Counted from the stretch's first letter, positions 53,784-63,979 are shown. The stretch is DNA of 64,000 nt from Brevibacterium yomogidense (GCF_016107685.1 NZ_JABASY010000003.1:1-64000), one strand, 5' to 3'. Numbers and translations are program-made. Notes: generated by a model from the sequence alone, not told the origin.

Positions 53784-53978
53784 ACTCTGTGGAATCCATG
53801 GCGTGAAACAGGACTATTCTTTCGCTTCCCGTCGCTTCGAGTCCACTCTGCGAGATTGCGGGCCCGCGTTCACGGCAAACAACCAGGGATGTGATAGAAA
53901 CCTCACAGTGACCCGCCCCACAGCAACAGCCGCACCGGCGATCACATCGCCGACTCCGAACTCTTGAGGGAACTCCCC

Positions 53979-55835
53979 ATGGACAACATCGCACTAGCAG
54001 CGCTCCTGGCTGCTTCACCCATCCTCGTGGCAGGTGTCCTGCTACTCGTCTTCCGTGCTCCCGCGACCGTGGCCATGCCCGTCTCGCTGGTCGTCGCCGC
54101 GCTCGTGGGGGTGTTCGCCTGGGGCCTCTCCTGGGTCACCGTCGGCGCCTCCGTCATCCAGGGCATCATCGTCGCCCTGGGCCTCCTCTGGATCGTGTTC
54201 GGCGCACTCGTACTCCTGTCGACGCTCACGAAATCCGGGGCGATCGACTCGATCAAGGCCGGATTCGTCTCGATCTCGCCCGACCGCCGCATCCAGGTCA
54301 TCATCATCGCGTGGCTGTTCGGCAGCTTCATCGAGGGCGCGGCCGGCTTCGGCACCCCCGCCGCTGTGGTCGCCCCCCTGCTCCTGGCACTCGGGTTCCC
54401 CGCGATCGCCGCTGTCATCGCGGGCCTCATCATCCAGTCGACCCCCGTGAGCTTCGGCGCCGTCGGCACCCCGATGCTCACCGGCATCGGTCAGGGGCTG
54501 GTCTCCGGCGACGGGGGCCTCTTCCCCCAGCCGGTCCTCGACCGCATGAGCGAGCTCGGCATCTCGGACCAGACCGCGTTCGTCGCACACACCGCCGTCC
54601 AGGTCGCCACTCTCCACGCGATCTGCGGCCTCATGATCCCCATCATCCTCGTCTGCTTCATGACCCGCTTCTTCGGCGAGCGGAAGAGCTTCGCAGCAGG
54701 CCTCGCCGTCGCGCCGTTCGCTCTGTTCGCCGCGGTCTCCTTCGTCGTCCCCTACCTGCTCGTCGCGATTTTCCTGGGCCCCGAGTTCCCCTCCATGGTG
54801 GGCGGACTCGTCGGGCTCCTCATCGTCGTGACCGCTGCGCGCGCCGGGTTCCTGCAGCCGAAGGACACGTGGGAGTTCGCACCGCGCAAGCGCTGGCCCT
54901 CCCACTGGATGGGCTCCGTCGACCCGCGGGACGAAGAGGTCGTCCTCGAGAAGAAGATGCCCCTGGCCCTCGCCTGGTCCCCCTACCTCATCGTCGTCGC
55001 GCTGCTCCTCCTCACCCGGAACATCCCCGCGCTCAAGGAGTTCCTCAACGGCCCCGCCGCTGTGGAGGTCAACGACATCCTCGGCACCGGGATCGGCCAG
55101 GCGAGCGAACTGCTCTACTCGCCGGGAGCGCTCTTCATCATCGCCGCGCTGCTGACGATCCCGCTCCAGCGCATGAAGGCCAAGCAGGTGGCGGGCGCGT
55201 GGCGCATCGCCGGCAACCAGATCGCGGGAGCGGCCTTCGCCCTCCTGTGCTCGGTCCCCATGGTCCGGGTGTTCATCAACTCCGGCAGCGACTACAACTC
55301 GACCGGAATGGATTCGATGCCACTCGTCCTGGCGGAGGCCGCTGCGAACGCCATGGGCAGCGGCTGGCCGCTGGTGGCGCCCTTCGCCGGCGCGCTGGGT
55401 GCGTTCGTCGCGGGCTCCAACACCGTGTCGAACCTCATGTTCTCGCAGTTCCAGTTCGCCACGGGTGTGAACCTCGGTGTGAGCTCGCCGGAGACGATCG
55501 TCGCGGCGCAGGCCGTGGGCGGTGCCGCCGGCAACATGGTGGCCGTCCACAACGTCGTCGCGGCATCCGCCACGGTCGGCCTGCTCGGCAAGGAGGGCAT
55601 CATCCTCCGCAAGACCGTGCTCCCGATGCTCGTGTACAGCCTCATGGCCGGTGCCCTCGCGTCCATCGTCGTGTTCGGCGGAGGATTCAACCTCGGCACG
55701 ATCGTGTTCGCGCTGCTCGTCATCGGTCTCCTCACGCTCTTCTTCGTCCTGCGCCGCTCGCAGGACATCCCCAACAAGGAGCTGCTCCCCGACCGCCCGG
55801 AGGGAACGGTCGAGGAAGCGACGGCCGACCGGTGA
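53979..55835 (+). CDS. lctP: L-lactate permease family transporter
   Basis: Lactate/glycolate:H+ symporter of 618 residues with 13-14 predicted membrane helices. Family segments include FGSFIEGAAGFGTPAAVVAP, ESTPVSFGAVG-type (here QSTPVSFGAVGTPM) and SGSNTVSNLMF-type sequence (GSNTVSNLMFSQFQFATG). The start at 53979 has TTGAGGGAAC upstream. It is divergent from the oxidase gene and followed by the IclR gene, giving an uptake-oxidation-regulation module. Confidence 0.93.
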   Translation: MDNIALAALLAASPILVAGVLLLVFRAPATVAMPVSLVVAALVGVFAWGLSWVTVGASVIQGIIVALGLLWIVFGALVLLSTLTKSGAIDSIKAGFVSISPDRRIQVIIIAWLFGSFIEGAAGFGTPAAVVAPLLLALGFPAIAAVIAGLIIQSTPVSFGAVGTPMLTGIGQGLVSGDGGLFPQPVLDRMSELGISDQTAFVAHTAVQVATLHAICGLMIPIILVCFMTRFFGERKSFAAGLAVAPFALFAAVSFVVPYLLVAIFLGPEFPSMVGGLVGLLIVVTAARAGFLQPKDTWEFAPRKRWPSHWMGSVDPRDEEVVLEKKMPLALAWSPYLIVVALLLLTRNIPALKEFLNGPAAVEVNDILGTGIGQASELLYSPGALFIIAALLTIPLQRMKAKQVAGAWRIAGNQIAGAAFALLCSVPMVRVFINSGSDYNSTGMDSMPLVLAEAAANAMGSGWPLVAPFAGALGAFVAGSNTVSNLMFSQFQFATGVNLGVSSPETIVAAQAVGGAAGNMVAVHNVVAASATVGLLGKEGIILRKTVLPMLVYSLMAGALASIVVFGGGFNLGTIVFALLVIGLLTLFFVLRRSQDIPNKELLPDRPEGTVEEATADR

Positions 55836-55850
55836 TGCGGGGGAACCGTC

Positions 55851-55881
55851 GGTGCTCACCAGGGCTACGCTGGTGAGCACC
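55851..55881. promoter_or_regulatory. inverted repeat flanking the iclR -10, candidate autoregulatory operator
   Basis: GGTGCTCACC (55851-55860) and GGTGAGCACC (55872-55881) form a perfect 10-bp repeat. The -10-like TACGCT (55866-55871) lies inside the spacer and the repeat ends at the base before the iclR ATG. It could equally fold as a terminator for lctP, but there is no T run. Confidence 0.5.
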
Positions 55882-56634
55882 ATGACGACCCAGACCTCAC
55901 CCTCGCGCCCGTCGATCGTCCAGTCCGTCGACAGGACGATCGACGTGCTCGAGGCGCTCGCGGAAGTCGGTGGCATCGCCCGATCGAAGGAGATCGCCCA
56001 GGCGGCGGGGCTCCCGGTCCCCACCGTCCACCGCCTGCTCGCGACCCTCAACATCCGCGGGTACGTCCTGCAGCTCCCCGACCGCAGATACGCCCTGGGG
56101 GCGAGGCTGGTCCGGCTCGGCACGGTCGCCGCACAGCAGTCCGGGGCTCAGGTGCAGCCGGCGCTGGACCGCTTGGTGGACCGTCTCGAGGAGACCGTGA
56201 ATCTGGCGTTCCTCACGCAGGACACGATGACGTACGTCGCCCAGGCATCCTCGCATCGCTCGATGCGGATGTTCACAGAGGTGGGCAGGCGCGTGGCGCT
56301 CCACGCCTCCGGTGTGGGCAAGGCGGTCCTCACGACGATGCCGGACGCCCGCGTCCGTGACCTCCTGGCACCGCTCGGCGCACGCGACGTCGACACGGTG
56401 CTGCAGGAGGTCGACGTGAGCCGGCGGCGCGGCTACGCGATCGACGACGAGGAACAGGAGGTCGGCGTCCGGTGCCTCGCTGTGGCCGTCCCCGGCGGCC
56501 CCGCTCCTGCGGCCCTGTCCGTGTCCGGCCCCAGTTCACGGCTCGAACCGGGCGTCTACAGCCAGGTCGCCGCACACCTCCGGGCCACCGCGGACGAACT
56601 CGCGGAGGGCTGGGCCGTCGACGGCGGGTTCTGA
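55882..56634 (+). CDS. IclR family transcriptional regulator
   Basis: A repressor or activator of 250 residues. The winged helix-turn-helix is at about 12-72 (VDRTIDVLEALAEVGGIARS, AAGLPVPTVHRLLATLNIRG), followed by the IclR effector domain containing GRRVALHASGVGKAVL and GYAIDDEEQEVGVRCLAVAV. It is likely to control lctP and the divergent oxidase gene with lactate or glycolate as the signal (inferred from location). The ATG at 55882 has no clear Shine-Dalgarno. Confidence 0.9.
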   Translation: MTTQTSPSRPSIVQSVDRTIDVLEALAEVGGIARSKEIAQAAGLPVPTVHRLLATLNIRGYVLQLPDRRYALGARLVRLGTVAAQQSGAQVQPALDRLVDRLEETVNLAFLTQDTMTYVAQASSHRSMRMFTEVGRRVALHASGVGKAVLTTMPDARVRDLLAPLGARDVDTVLQEVDVSRRRGYAIDDEEQEVGVRCLAVAVPGGPAPAALSVSGPSSRLEPGVYSQVAAHLRATADELAEGWAVDGGF

Positions 56635-56660
56635 CGCGAGTCGGACCGCCCAGGTCGTGA

Positions 56661-56708
56661 CGGACGAACGCCCCGCCGGACCTCGTGGTCCGGCGGGGCG
56701 TTCGTCCG
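56661..56708. terminator. strong bidirectional terminator between iclR and the RNase J gene
   Basis: A perfect 22-bp stem (56661-56682 with 56687-56708) closed by a TCGT loop, the longest perfect hairpin in the window, between convergent genes. Neither side has a true T run, which is common in high-GC terminators. Confidence 0.85.
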
Positions 56709-56747
56709 TGCGTGCACGTGATCAGCGCACCGCCTGACGATGAGGTG

Positions 56748-58433
56748 TCAGAGGACGACCACCATCGGCACGATCATCGGCTTGCGGCGCAGCTTCGACG
56801 AGATCCAGCGACCGATGGTCCGCCGGATGATCTGCTGGAGCTGGTGGCGGTCCTTCGTGCCGTTCCGCAGCGCGTCGAGCACGGCGGTCTCGACCTTGGG
56901 CGCGATCGAGGCGAACGTGTTCGCCTCCTCGGCGACACCACGGGTGTGGATCTCCGGGCCGGCGATCACCTCTCTGCGGGAGGCGTCCACCGCCATGAAG
57001 ATCGACACGAAGCCCTCCCCCGCGAGCGTGAGGCGGTCCTTGAGGTCCGCTTCCGTGATCGCCCCGACGGACGATCCGTCCACGAACAGGTCCTGCGTGG
57101 GGTAGGCGCCGGCGACGGACGGGACACCGTCCACGAGGTCCACCGCGTAGCCGTTCTCCGCGAGGATGATCCGGTCCTCCGGGACCCCCGTCTGGTGCGC
57201 GAGCTCACCGTTGGCCAGCAGGTGGCGCCACTCGCCGTGGACCGGCATGACGCCCTTCGGCTGCACGATGTTGTAGGTGTAGAGCAATTCTGCGGCGGAG
57301 GCGTGACCGGACACGTGGATGTCCGCGGACCCCTTGTGCACGACCTTCGCCCCCAGCTTCATGAGCCCGTTGATGACGCGGAAGACCGCGTTCTCATTGC
57401 CCGGCACCAGTGACGAGGCGAGGATGACCATGTCGTCCTCGCCCACCTCGACGGGGTGGTTGCGGTTCGCCATGCGACCCAGCGCAGCCATCGGCTCGCC
57501 CTGGCTGCCGGTGCTCATGAGGACGATCTGGTCCTCGGGGTAGTCGCCCACCCGCTTCATGTCGATGATCGTGCCGGGCGGGGCGGTGAGGTAGCCGAGG
57601 TCCTGGGCGATCTTCATGTTGCGGACCATGGAGCGTCCCACGAACGCGACCTTGCGGCCGTGCGCGTTCGCCGCGTCGAGCACCTGCTGCACGCGGTGCA
57701 CGTGCGACGCGAACGACGCGACGATGATGCGGCGCGGTGCTTGGGCGAACAGGTTGACGAGGACCGGTCCGATGTCCTTCTCGAACGGGGTGAAGCCGGG
57801 GACCTCCGCGTTCGTCGAGTCGGTGAGGAAGAGGTCCACCCCTTCCTCGCCCAGGCGTGCGAAGGCGCGGAGGTCCGTGATCCGACCGTCGAGCGGAAGC
57901 TGGTCCATCTTGTAGTCGCCGGTGTGGAGGACGTTGCCCGCCTTCGTCCGGATCATGACGGCCAGCGCATCCGGGATCGAGTGGTTCACCGCGATGAACT
58001 CGAGGTCGAACGGACCCAGCTGGTCCTTGTCGTCCTCCTTCACCACCCGGGTCATCGGCTTGATCCGGTGCTCCTTGAGCTTCGCCTCGATGAGCGCCAG
58101 TGTCAGGGTCGATCCGAGGATCGGGATGTCATTGCGCTTGCGCAGCAGGTAGGGCACCGCTCCGATGTGGTCCTCGTGCCCGTGGGTGAGGACCAGCCCG
58201 ACGATCTTGTCGTACTTGCCGTCCAGGTATGTGAGGTCGGGCAGGATGAGGTCGACGCCGGGCTGCTCCTCCTCAGGGAAGAGGACGCCGCAGTCGACGA
58301 TGAGGATCTTGTCGTTGTACTCGAAGACGGTCATGTTGCGACCGACTTCTCCGAGTCCGCCGAGTGCCACGATTCTCAGAGCATCGCGAGAAGCCTTCTT
58401 GGGCTCTCCGATCTCCGGTAGGAAAGTCAACAC
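56748..58433 (-). CDS. rnj: ribonuclease J
   Basis: Endo- and 5'-exonuclease in RNA decay and rRNA maturation, 561 residues. It is a beta-CASP metallo-beta-lactamase: HGHEDH at 84-89 binds zinc, STNAEVPGFTPFEK is typical of the CASP domain, and HVSGHAS marks the later His ligands. The start is GTG at 58433, overlapping the dapA stop by seven bases; rnj following dapA is a usual actinobacterial arrangement. Confidence 0.95.
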   Translation of the reverse strand: MLTFLPEIGEPKKASRDALRIVALGGLGEVGRNMTVFEYNDKILIVDCGVLFPEEEQPGVDLILPDLTYLDGKYDKIVGLVLTHGHEDHIGAVPYLLRKRNDIPILGSTLTLALIEAKLKEHRIKPMTRVVKEDDKDQLGPFDLEFIAVNHSIPDALAVMIRTKAGNVLHTGDYKMDQLPLDGRITDLRAFARLGEEGVDLFLTDSTNAEVPGFTPFEKDIGPVLVNLFAQAPRRIIVASFASHVHRVQQVLDAANAHGRKVAFVGRSMVRNMKIAQDLGYLTAPPGTIIDMKRVGDYPEDQIVLMSTGSQGEPMAALGRMANRNHPVEVGEDDMVILASSLVPGNENAVFRVINGLMKLGAKVVHKGSADIHVSGHASAAELLYTYNIVQPKGVMPVHGEWRHLLANGELAHQTGVPEDRIILAENGYAVDLVDGVPSVAGAYPTQDLFVDGSSVGAITEADLKDRLTLAGEGFVSIFMAVDASRREVIAGPEIHTRGVAEEANTFASIAPKVETAVLDALRNGTKDRHQLQQIIRRTIGRWISSKLRRKPMIVPMVVVL

Positions 58434-59350
58434 GTGAGGTAGTCGCTCCTTTGCAGGGCCAGGCGCACCGCCTCCACCTGCTCCGCATCAGCCGGAAGCA
58501 GGGGAAGGCGCGTTGTGCGCGTCGGGATGACGCCCATGAGTTCGAGCGCCGCCTTCGCGGCGACGACTCCGGGCATGTGATTCATGATCGCGTCCACCAG
58601 GGGTGCCAGGTCCGCCGCGATCCGGCGGGCCGCCGCGACATCATTCGACGCGACGAGGGAGACGAGGGTGCTGTAGCGGTCCGCGGCGACATGTCCCACG
58701 ACGGAGACGACGCCGACGGCACCGATCGACAGCAGGGGGAGGTTGAGTGCGTCCTCCCCCGAGTAGTAGGCGATGGTCCCGTGTGCGAGGACGTCCTGCG
58801 TCGCACCGAGTGCGCCCTTCGCATCCTTGACCGCGAGGATCTGCGGATGCTCAGCGAGGGCGAGGATGGTCTGGGTGGTCAGCGGTGCGGCCGACCGCCC
58901 GGGGATGTCGTAGAGCATGACGGGGAGGTCCGTCGAGTCCGCGATCGCCCGTGTGTGCGCGATGATCCCGTCCTGCGTGGGCCGCGAATAGTAGGGGGTG
59001 ACGGAGAGCAGGCCGTCCGCTCCGCACTCCCGCGCACTCTGCGACAGCGCGATCGACTGTGCCGTGTGGTTCGTCCCCACACCTGCGACGACCTTGGCGC
59101 GACCCGCGGTCGCGGAGACGACGGCGCGGAGGATCTCCGCCTTCTCCGTGTCGGTCGTCGTCGACGCCTCCCCGGTCGTCCCGGACACGACCAGCAGGTC
59201 GTTGCCCCGTTCGATGAGATGGTCCGCCGTCGCTTCCAGCGCAGCGAAGTCCACCGCGCCGTCCGCGGTGAAGGGGGTGATCATCGCGGTGCCGACGTGG
59301 CCGAAGGCATCGCGCGCCGCATTTCCTGCTGCGTCCTCTATCATGGCCAT
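58427..59350 (-). CDS. dapA: 4-hydroxy-tetrahydrodipicolinate synthase
   Basis: Condenses pyruvate with aspartate semialdehyde in the DAP/lysine pathway, 307 residues. The motif VVSGTTGEASTTT binds substrate, YDIPGRS contains the catalytic Tyr region and ILAVKDAKG carries the Schiff-base Lys. The ATG at 59350 is taken; the next Met two codons on is also possible. dapB lies 3 kb upstream and dapF elsewhere in the window. Confidence 0.95.
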   Translation of the reverse strand: MAMIEDAAGNAARDAFGHVGTAMITPFTADGAVDFAALEATADHLIERGNDLLVVSGTTGEASTTTDTEKAEILRAVVSATAGRAKVVAGVGTNHTAQSIALSQSARECGADGLLSVTPYYSRPTQDGIIAHTRAIADSTDLPVMLYDIPGRSAAPLTTQTILALAEHPQILAVKDAKGALGATQDVLAHGTIAYYSGEDALNLPLLSIGAVGVVSVVGHVAADRYSTLVSLVASNDVAAARRIAADLAPLVDAIMNHMPGVVAAKAALELMGVIPTRTTRLPLLPADAEQVEAVRLALQRSDYLTC

Positions 59351-59397
59351 GGTCCGATCCTACCCGCCGCGCGCGGGCGAACCCACGAAGGCCCGCC

Positions 59398-60732
59398 GTG
59401 CACACGACTCCCGCAGCATCCGCCCAGGGCACACCTCGCGGCACTCCGCGAAGCGCCACCCGCTCCCGCATCCTCGGCATCGACCTGGCCCGCGGGCTCG
59501 CGCTGTTCGGGATGATGGCCACGCACATCCTCCCCCGCATGGACGATGCGGGGAATCTCACAGCGGTCGCGCTCTTCCAGGGCCGTGCCTCCGCTCTCTT
59601 CGCCGTCCTCGCGGGGTTCTCGATCATCCTGTCGACCCGTGGCGCACTCGCCCACCCGGGAGTACGCGGGTGGGCAGCTGCGGCGATCGGACTCGTCGTG
59701 CGCGGCATCCTCATCGCCCTCGTCGGCTTCGCTCTGGGCGAGTTGCCTTCCGGGATCGCCGTCATCCTCGTGAATTACGGCGCACTGTTCCTCATCGCCC
59801 CGCTCTTCCTCCGCTTCCCCACGTGGCTGCTCGGCGCCACCGCGTGGGTGTGGTTCCTCGTCACTCCTCAGCTGTCGCACCTCGTGCGGTCACTGCCGGT
59901 GTTCGCGGACGCGGACCTGTTCGTCCCCGCCTTCTCGAACGCCCTCGTCCCCGACACCTGGATCGGCCTCCTGCTCACCGGGTACTACCCCCTCCTGCAG
60001 TGGGTGGGCTACATCCTGCTGGGGATGTGGCTGGCCCGCATCGACTGGAGCGATCTCAACCGCCGGGTCGCACTGCTCCTGGCCGGGACGGCAGCGACGA
60101 CCCTCGCTCTGGCCGCTTCCTCGCTCCTCATGAACGTCCGCGGCCGCTGGGAGCTCGAATCGCTCTACGGAGAGGCGACCGTGACGGATGTCCCCACCTA
60201 TGTCGATCGCGTCATCATGCTGGGGGCGTACGGCGTCACACCGGCGGATTCGGCGTGGTGGCTGGTCACGGCCGGACCGCATTCCGGCACGAGCTTCGAT
60301 CTCGTCCAGACCTCAGGGGTCGCGATGGCGGTCATCGCGCTCTGCCTGCTCGTGGGGCCCCTGCTGGACCGTGGTCCGACCCTGCTGCACGCGTGGCTGT
60401 CGCGACCCGGGTCGACCCCGCTCAGCATGTACTCGCTGCACATCTGCGTCCTCGCGATCGCGGCCGTCTCCCCCACCATGCCGACATTGCCCGGAGTCGG
60501 GTGGCACCTGCAGTGGTTCGCGGTGAACCTCGCGCTCGTCATCCTCGCCGCTCTGCTGTGGACCGGCCTGGTCTCCCGCCGGGGGCCGCTGGAGACCGGC
60601 GTCTCCGTCATCGTGAGAGCCGCTCTGCGGCAGGTGCTGGGTCCCGTCGTCGGTGAGGCCTCCGGCCCGGTCGTCGGTCCGGGCGCGACTCACGTCACCG
60701 GACCGCGGACACCGCCCGGCCCATCCTCGTGA
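59398..60732 (+). CDS. DUF418/YeiB-type membrane protein
   Basis: A polytopic membrane protein of 444 residues with 10 or more hydrophobic segments. [19 protein letters not shown] near the N terminus is the DUF1624/heparan acetyltransferase-like start, and [14 protein letters not shown] near residue 340 matches DUF418 proteins. Some relatives move acyl groups to sugars; the substrate here is unknown. The start is GTG at 59398. The last 38 bases overlap the convergent MalY/PatB gene. Confidence 0.83.
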   Translation: MHTTPAASAQGTPRGTPRSATRSRILGIDLARGLALFGMMATHILPRMDDAGNLTAVALFQGRASALFAVLAGFSIILSTRGALAHPGVRGWAAAAIGLVVRGILIALVGFALGELPSGIAVILVNYGALFLIAPLFLRFPTWLLGATAWVWFLVTPQLSHLVRSLPVFADADLFVPAFSNALVPDTWIGLLLTGYYPLLQWVGYILLGMWLARIDWSDLNRRVALLLAGTAATTLALAASSLLMNVRGRWELESLYGEATVTDVPTYVDRVIMLGAYGVTPADSAWWLVTAGPHSGTSFDLVQTSGVAMAVIALCLLVGPLLDRGPTLLHAWLSRPGSTPLSMYSLHICVLAIAAVSPTMPTLPGVGWHLQWFAVNLALVILAALLWTGLVSRRGPLETGVSVIVRAALRQVLGPVVGEASGPVVGPGATHVTGPRTPPGPSS

Positions 60733-61903
60733 CGGCATCGGTGAGGATCTCCGGCCGAGTCGCGAAGTTCAGGCGCACCGCGTCCTCCCCGCCGCGACCG
60801 AACACGTGGCCGGAGCTCAGCGCCACCCGCGCCTCCTCGAGGAAGAATTCCGCCGGTCCCGCGAGGTCGGAGACGACTGCGAGGGCGTCCGCTGAGGCCG
60901 CGGCGGACAGGCCCAGGGCAGAGGCGTCGAGCCACGCGAGGTAGGTGGCCTGCGGCGGTGTCCAGGACACCTGCGGCAGATGTTCCTCGAGCAGCCGGCC
61001 CAGCAGCGTCCGGTTGTCCTCGAGTCCCGCGAGCAGCGCGTCGAGCCAGTCTCCGCCGCGAGCGAAGCCGGCGGTGTGCGCGAGGATCCCCACGTGGCTG
61101 GGGCCGTGGCTGACTTCCTCCGGCAGGCGCCCGAGGTCGTCGACGGCCTCCGGACCCGCCATGAGGAGCGCGGCCTTGAGTCCGGCGAGGTTGAACGCCT
61201 TCGACCCGCTCGTGAGCGCGAACGCGTTCTCCGCCCCCACCACCGACAGCATCGGGACGAACGCCGCGTCGGAGTACACGAGCGGTGCATGGATCTCGTC
61301 GGAGACGATCCGTGCACCGTGCCGCCGCGCGACCTGGGCGATGGATTCGAGCTCTGCGCGCGTGTGCACGGTGCCCGTGGGGTTGTGCGGATTCGACAGG
61401 AGCACGACGGGGTTCTTCGAACCCCCTGCCCGCGCGCGCAGCAGCCCGTCCTCGATCGCGGCCGGGTCCAAGCGGTGTTCGGCGCTCAGCGACGTCTCCA
61501 CCACCTGCCGGTCCGCGTGCGTGACGAAGGCGAAGAACGGCGCATAGACGGGCGCGGTGACGACGACAGCGTCACCGGGCCGGGTGAGCAGTCGGAGCAC
61601 TTCGACGATCCCCATCATGACGTCCGGCACCTGAGCCGTCCGGGATGGGTCGAGGCCGTCCCACCCCCAGCGGTCCGCTGCGAAGGAGGCGACGGATTCG
61701 GCGTACGCCGTTCCGTACGGGTACCCGGTGTCGCCGGTCTGAGCGGCACGGACGATCGCCTCCGTCACGGCAGGGGCGAGACTCACGTCCATCTCCGCCA
61801 CCCAGAGCGGCAGCACGTCGGAGGGGTAGAGGCCCCATTTCATGCTCGTCCGCGCACGGAGGTCCGAGAGGGTGGGGACGAGGAGGGGGTTGGTGGTCGT
61901 CAT
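60695..61903 (-). CDS. MalY/PatB family pyridoxal-phosphate C-S lyase
   Basis: PLP enzyme of 402 residues resembling cystathionine beta-lyase. [10 protein letters not shown] near the start, [11 protein letters not shown] and the Lys in [13 protein letters not shown] are the family marks. Relatives cleave cystathionine or cysteine conjugates, possibly providing homocysteine for methionine synthesis. Its stop is inside the convergent DUF418 gene, and its ATG at 61903 overlaps the stop of the upstream small gene (ATGA). Confidence 0.9.
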   Translation of the reverse strand: MTTTNPLLVPTLSDLRARTSMKWGLYPSDVLPLWVAEMDVSLAPAVTEAIVRAAQTGDTGYPYGTAYAESVASFAADRWGWDGLDPSRTAQVPDVMMGIVEVLRLLTRPGDAVVVTAPVYAPFFAFVTHADRQVVETSLSAEHRLDPAAIEDGLLRARAGGSKNPVVLLSNPHNPTGTVHTRAELESIAQVARRHGARIVSDEIHAPLVYSDAAFVPMLSVVGAENAFALTSGSKAFNLAGLKAALLMAGPEAVDDLGRLPEEVSHGPSHVGILAHTAGFARGGDWLDALLAGLEDNRTLLGRLLEEHLPQVSWTPPQATYLAWLDASALGLSAAASADALAVVSDLAGPAEFFLEEARVALSSGHVFGRGGEDAVRLNFATRPEILTDAVTRMGRAVSAVR

Positions 61904-62355
61904 GGTGTCACCGCGATTCTCTTCTCCATGCTGATCGCTCGCCGCATCGATTCGCGGGCGCGCCTGCGGTCCCCGGCGGCGTCATACGCGCAGGACAGGC
62001 GGAACCAGGACCGCCAGTCGTCCGGTGCCGCGTCCGCCTCCACCCGGTACCGCTCGAATTCGGCGTCCGCGGCTGCACGGACGATGCGCCCTCCCGGGGT
62101 GCGGGGCAGGTTGTCCGGGGGCAGACCGCCTTCGGCGGCGAGCATCTGGGCCAGGCGCTCCGTCTGCGCTCCGAAGAGCAGTTCCCGCACGAGCGTCCAT
62201 GCGCCGACGAGCGGAAGGGCGAACAGTGCGATCCCGATCCCCTTCGCGACGAGGGAGTCGTCCGTCACCATGATCCACGCGCGCTGGAGGGTGAACCAGA
62301 AGTAGAGGAGGAGGCCGATCGTGACGATCGCCACACCGATCTTCGCCTTCGTCAT
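61900..62355 (-). CDS. small membrane protein with a TPR-like tail
   Basis: A protein of 151 residues. Two hydrophobic helices lie at about 5-26 ([17 protein letters not shown]) and 38-62 ([18 protein letters not shown]). The C-terminal part (about 112-145) reads [19 protein letters not shown], like one tetratricopeptide unit. The function is unknown. It is coupled at both ends by ATGA overlaps, to dapB upstream and to the MalY/PatB gene downstream. Confidence 0.82.
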   Translation of the reverse strand: MTKAKIGVAIVTIGLLLYFWFTLQRAWIMVTDDSLVAKGIGIALFALPLVGAWTLVRELLFGAQTERLAQMLAAEGGLPPDNLPRTPGGRIVRAAADAEFERYRVEADAAPDDWRSWFRLSCAYDAAGDRRRARESMRRAISMEKRIAVTP

Positions 62356-63104
62356 GCGAGGTCCAGGTAGGACTCGAGTCCCACGTCCAGGCCGCGACGG
62401 CTGCCGATCGCGCGCACCGCCGTGAGGATGCCCGGCATGAAGGCGCTGGTGGAGAACGTGTCGGTGCGCAGTGTGAGGGCTTCCCCGTCGGAACCGAACA
62501 TGATCTCCTCGTGGGCGTTCATGCCCTGCTGGCGGACGGCGTGGACGTGGACGCCGTCGATCACCGCTCCGCGGGCGCCGTGCGGATCGGAATCCGTGGC
62601 GTCCGGCATCGCCGTCAGGCCCGCCGCGTTCCTCGCCGCAGCGATCCGCTGCGCCGTGTGGACGGCGGTCCCGGACGGTGCATCGAGCTTGCGGGTGTGG
62701 TGGATCTCGAGGATCTCCGCGGAATCGAAGTACGGCGCCGCCAGTTCCGCGAACCGCATCGCGAGCACCGCGCCGATCGAGAAGTTCGGGGCGATGAGGA
62801 CTGCCGTGTCGGGGTGTTCCTCCAGGCGCGCCCGCAGCGCGTTGAGCCGGTCGTCCGTCCACCCGGTCGTCCCCACGACGGTGTCGATGCCGTGGTCGAC
62901 GAGGAAGGAGACGTTGTCCTCCGTCGCGTTCGGGACGGTGAGCTCGACGGCGACGTCGACGTCCGCCTCCAGGATCCGCTCGATCGGGTCGGAGCTGCCC
63001 AGTGCGGTGGCCAGCACGAGCCCCTCTGCGTCCCGGACCGCTTCGACGGCGTGCGAGCCCATGCGGCCCTGCGCTCCGATGACGCCCACTCGGATGTCGC
63101 TCAC
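62352..63104 (-). CDS. dapB: 4-hydroxy-tetrahydrodipicolinate reductase
   Basis: Reduces the DapA product with NAD(P)H, 250 residues. The cofactor loop GAQGRMG is at 10-16, and EIHHTRKLDAPSGTA carries the catalytic His pair and Lys. The first ATG at 63104 is taken. It heads a three-gene set with the TPR-like protein and MalY/PatB. The gap to sodA holds the sodA terminator. Confidence 0.95.
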   Translation of the reverse strand: MSDIRVGVIGAQGRMGSHAVEAVRDAEGLVLATALGSSDPIERILEADVDVAVELTVPNATEDNVSFLVDHGIDTVVGTTGWTDDRLNALRARLEEHPDTAVLIAPNFSIGAVLAMRFAELAAPYFDSAEILEIHHTRKLDAPSGTAVHTAQRIAAARNAAGLTAMPDATDSDPHGARGAVIDGVHVHAVRQQGMNAHEEIMFGSDGEALTLRTDTFSTSAFMPGILTAVRAIGSRRGLDVGLESYLDLA

Positions 63105-63246
63105 GTGTCACTCCCCTGTTCCCCGACCCGCGGGCCGGTCTGCACACTGCGGTCGGATCCGAGTCTACGAGGCTGAAGCCCCCGCCCGGAAACAGGCCCT
63201 GCACGCTGCAGCGCACCACGGCGCACTGCAAGGGGGCGAGACGACG

Positions 63247-63278
63247 AAGCGCCCCTGCTCAGCGGAGCGGGGGCGCTT
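63247..63278 (-). terminator. terminator downstream of sodA
   Basis: AAGCGCCCCTGCT (63247-63259) pairs with AGCGGGGGCGCTT (63266-63278) with one G-T wobble, 22 bases past the sodA stop on the minus strand. Confidence 0.75.
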
Positions 63279-63300
63279 GTCACGTGCGAGGCTGGAGGCG

Positions 63301-63921
63301 TCAGGCGATGAGGCCCGGCGTCTGCGTGCGTGCGCGCTCGAAGCGTGCCTGCACGTCCTCCCAGTTCACGATGTTCCACCAGGCCTTGACGTAGTCCGGC
63401 TTCACGTTCTGGTAGTCGAGGTAGAAGGCGTGCTCCCACATATCGAGCTGCAGCAGCGGGATGTAGCCGACCTGGACGTTGCCCTGCTGGTCGTAGAGCT
63501 GCTCGAGCGTGAGGCGCTGCCCCAGCGTGTCCCAGCCGAGGATGGCCCAACCGGAGCCCTGGATCGACGTCGCCGCGGCCGTGAAGTGTCCCTGGAACGA
63601 GTCGAAGCCGCCGAACTGGTCGTCGAGGGCCGCCGCGAGCTCACCGGTGGGCTTGTCGCCGCCGTCCGGGCTCATGTTGTTCCAGAAGATCGAGTGGTTG
63701 ACGTGACCGCCGAGGTTGAAGGACAGGTCCTTCGACAGCTTGCTGATCGTGCCGAACTCGCCCTTCTCGCGGGCTTCCGCCATCTGCTCGAGTGCGGTGT
63801 TGGCACCCTTCACGTAGGTCGCGTGGTGCTTGTCGTGGTGCAGCTCCATGATGCGACCGGAGATGTGCGGCTCCAGTGCGGCGTAATCGTACGGAAGGTC
63901 GGGAAGGCTGTACTCAGCCAT
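63301..63921 (-). CDS. sodA: superoxide dismutase, Fe/Mn family
   Basis: Removes superoxide in the cytoplasm, 206 residues, the usual length. Metal ligands lie in MELHHDKHH (first His of the cluster, His28), in NHSIFW and in [18 protein letters not shown] is the conserved segment often used to judge Mn versus Fe; Mn is more likely in actinomycetes but not proven here. The start at 63921 has AAGGAGGC upstream. Confidence 0.96.
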   Translation of the reverse strand: MAEYSLPDLPYDYAALEPHISGRIMELHHDKHHATYVKGANTALEQMAEAREKGEFGTISKLSKDLSFNLGGHVNHSIFWNNMSPDGGDKPTGELAAALDDQFGGFDSFQGHFTAAATSIQGSGWAILGWDTLGQRLTLEQLYDQQGNVQVGYIPLLQLDMWEHAFYLDYQNVKPDYVKAWWNIVNWEDVQARFERARTQTPGLIA

Positions 63922-63973
63922 GTGTTGCCTCCTTGAAATCGTCGGGTGGGCGGAACGCCCCTCCACATCTTCG

Positions 63974-63979
63974 ACCCTA
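63974..63979 (-). promoter_or_regulatory. candidate -10 of sodA
   Basis: TAGGGT on the minus strand, about 52 bases before the sodA ATG. The matching -35 would fall at or beyond the window edge, so it cannot be judged. Confidence 0.4.
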
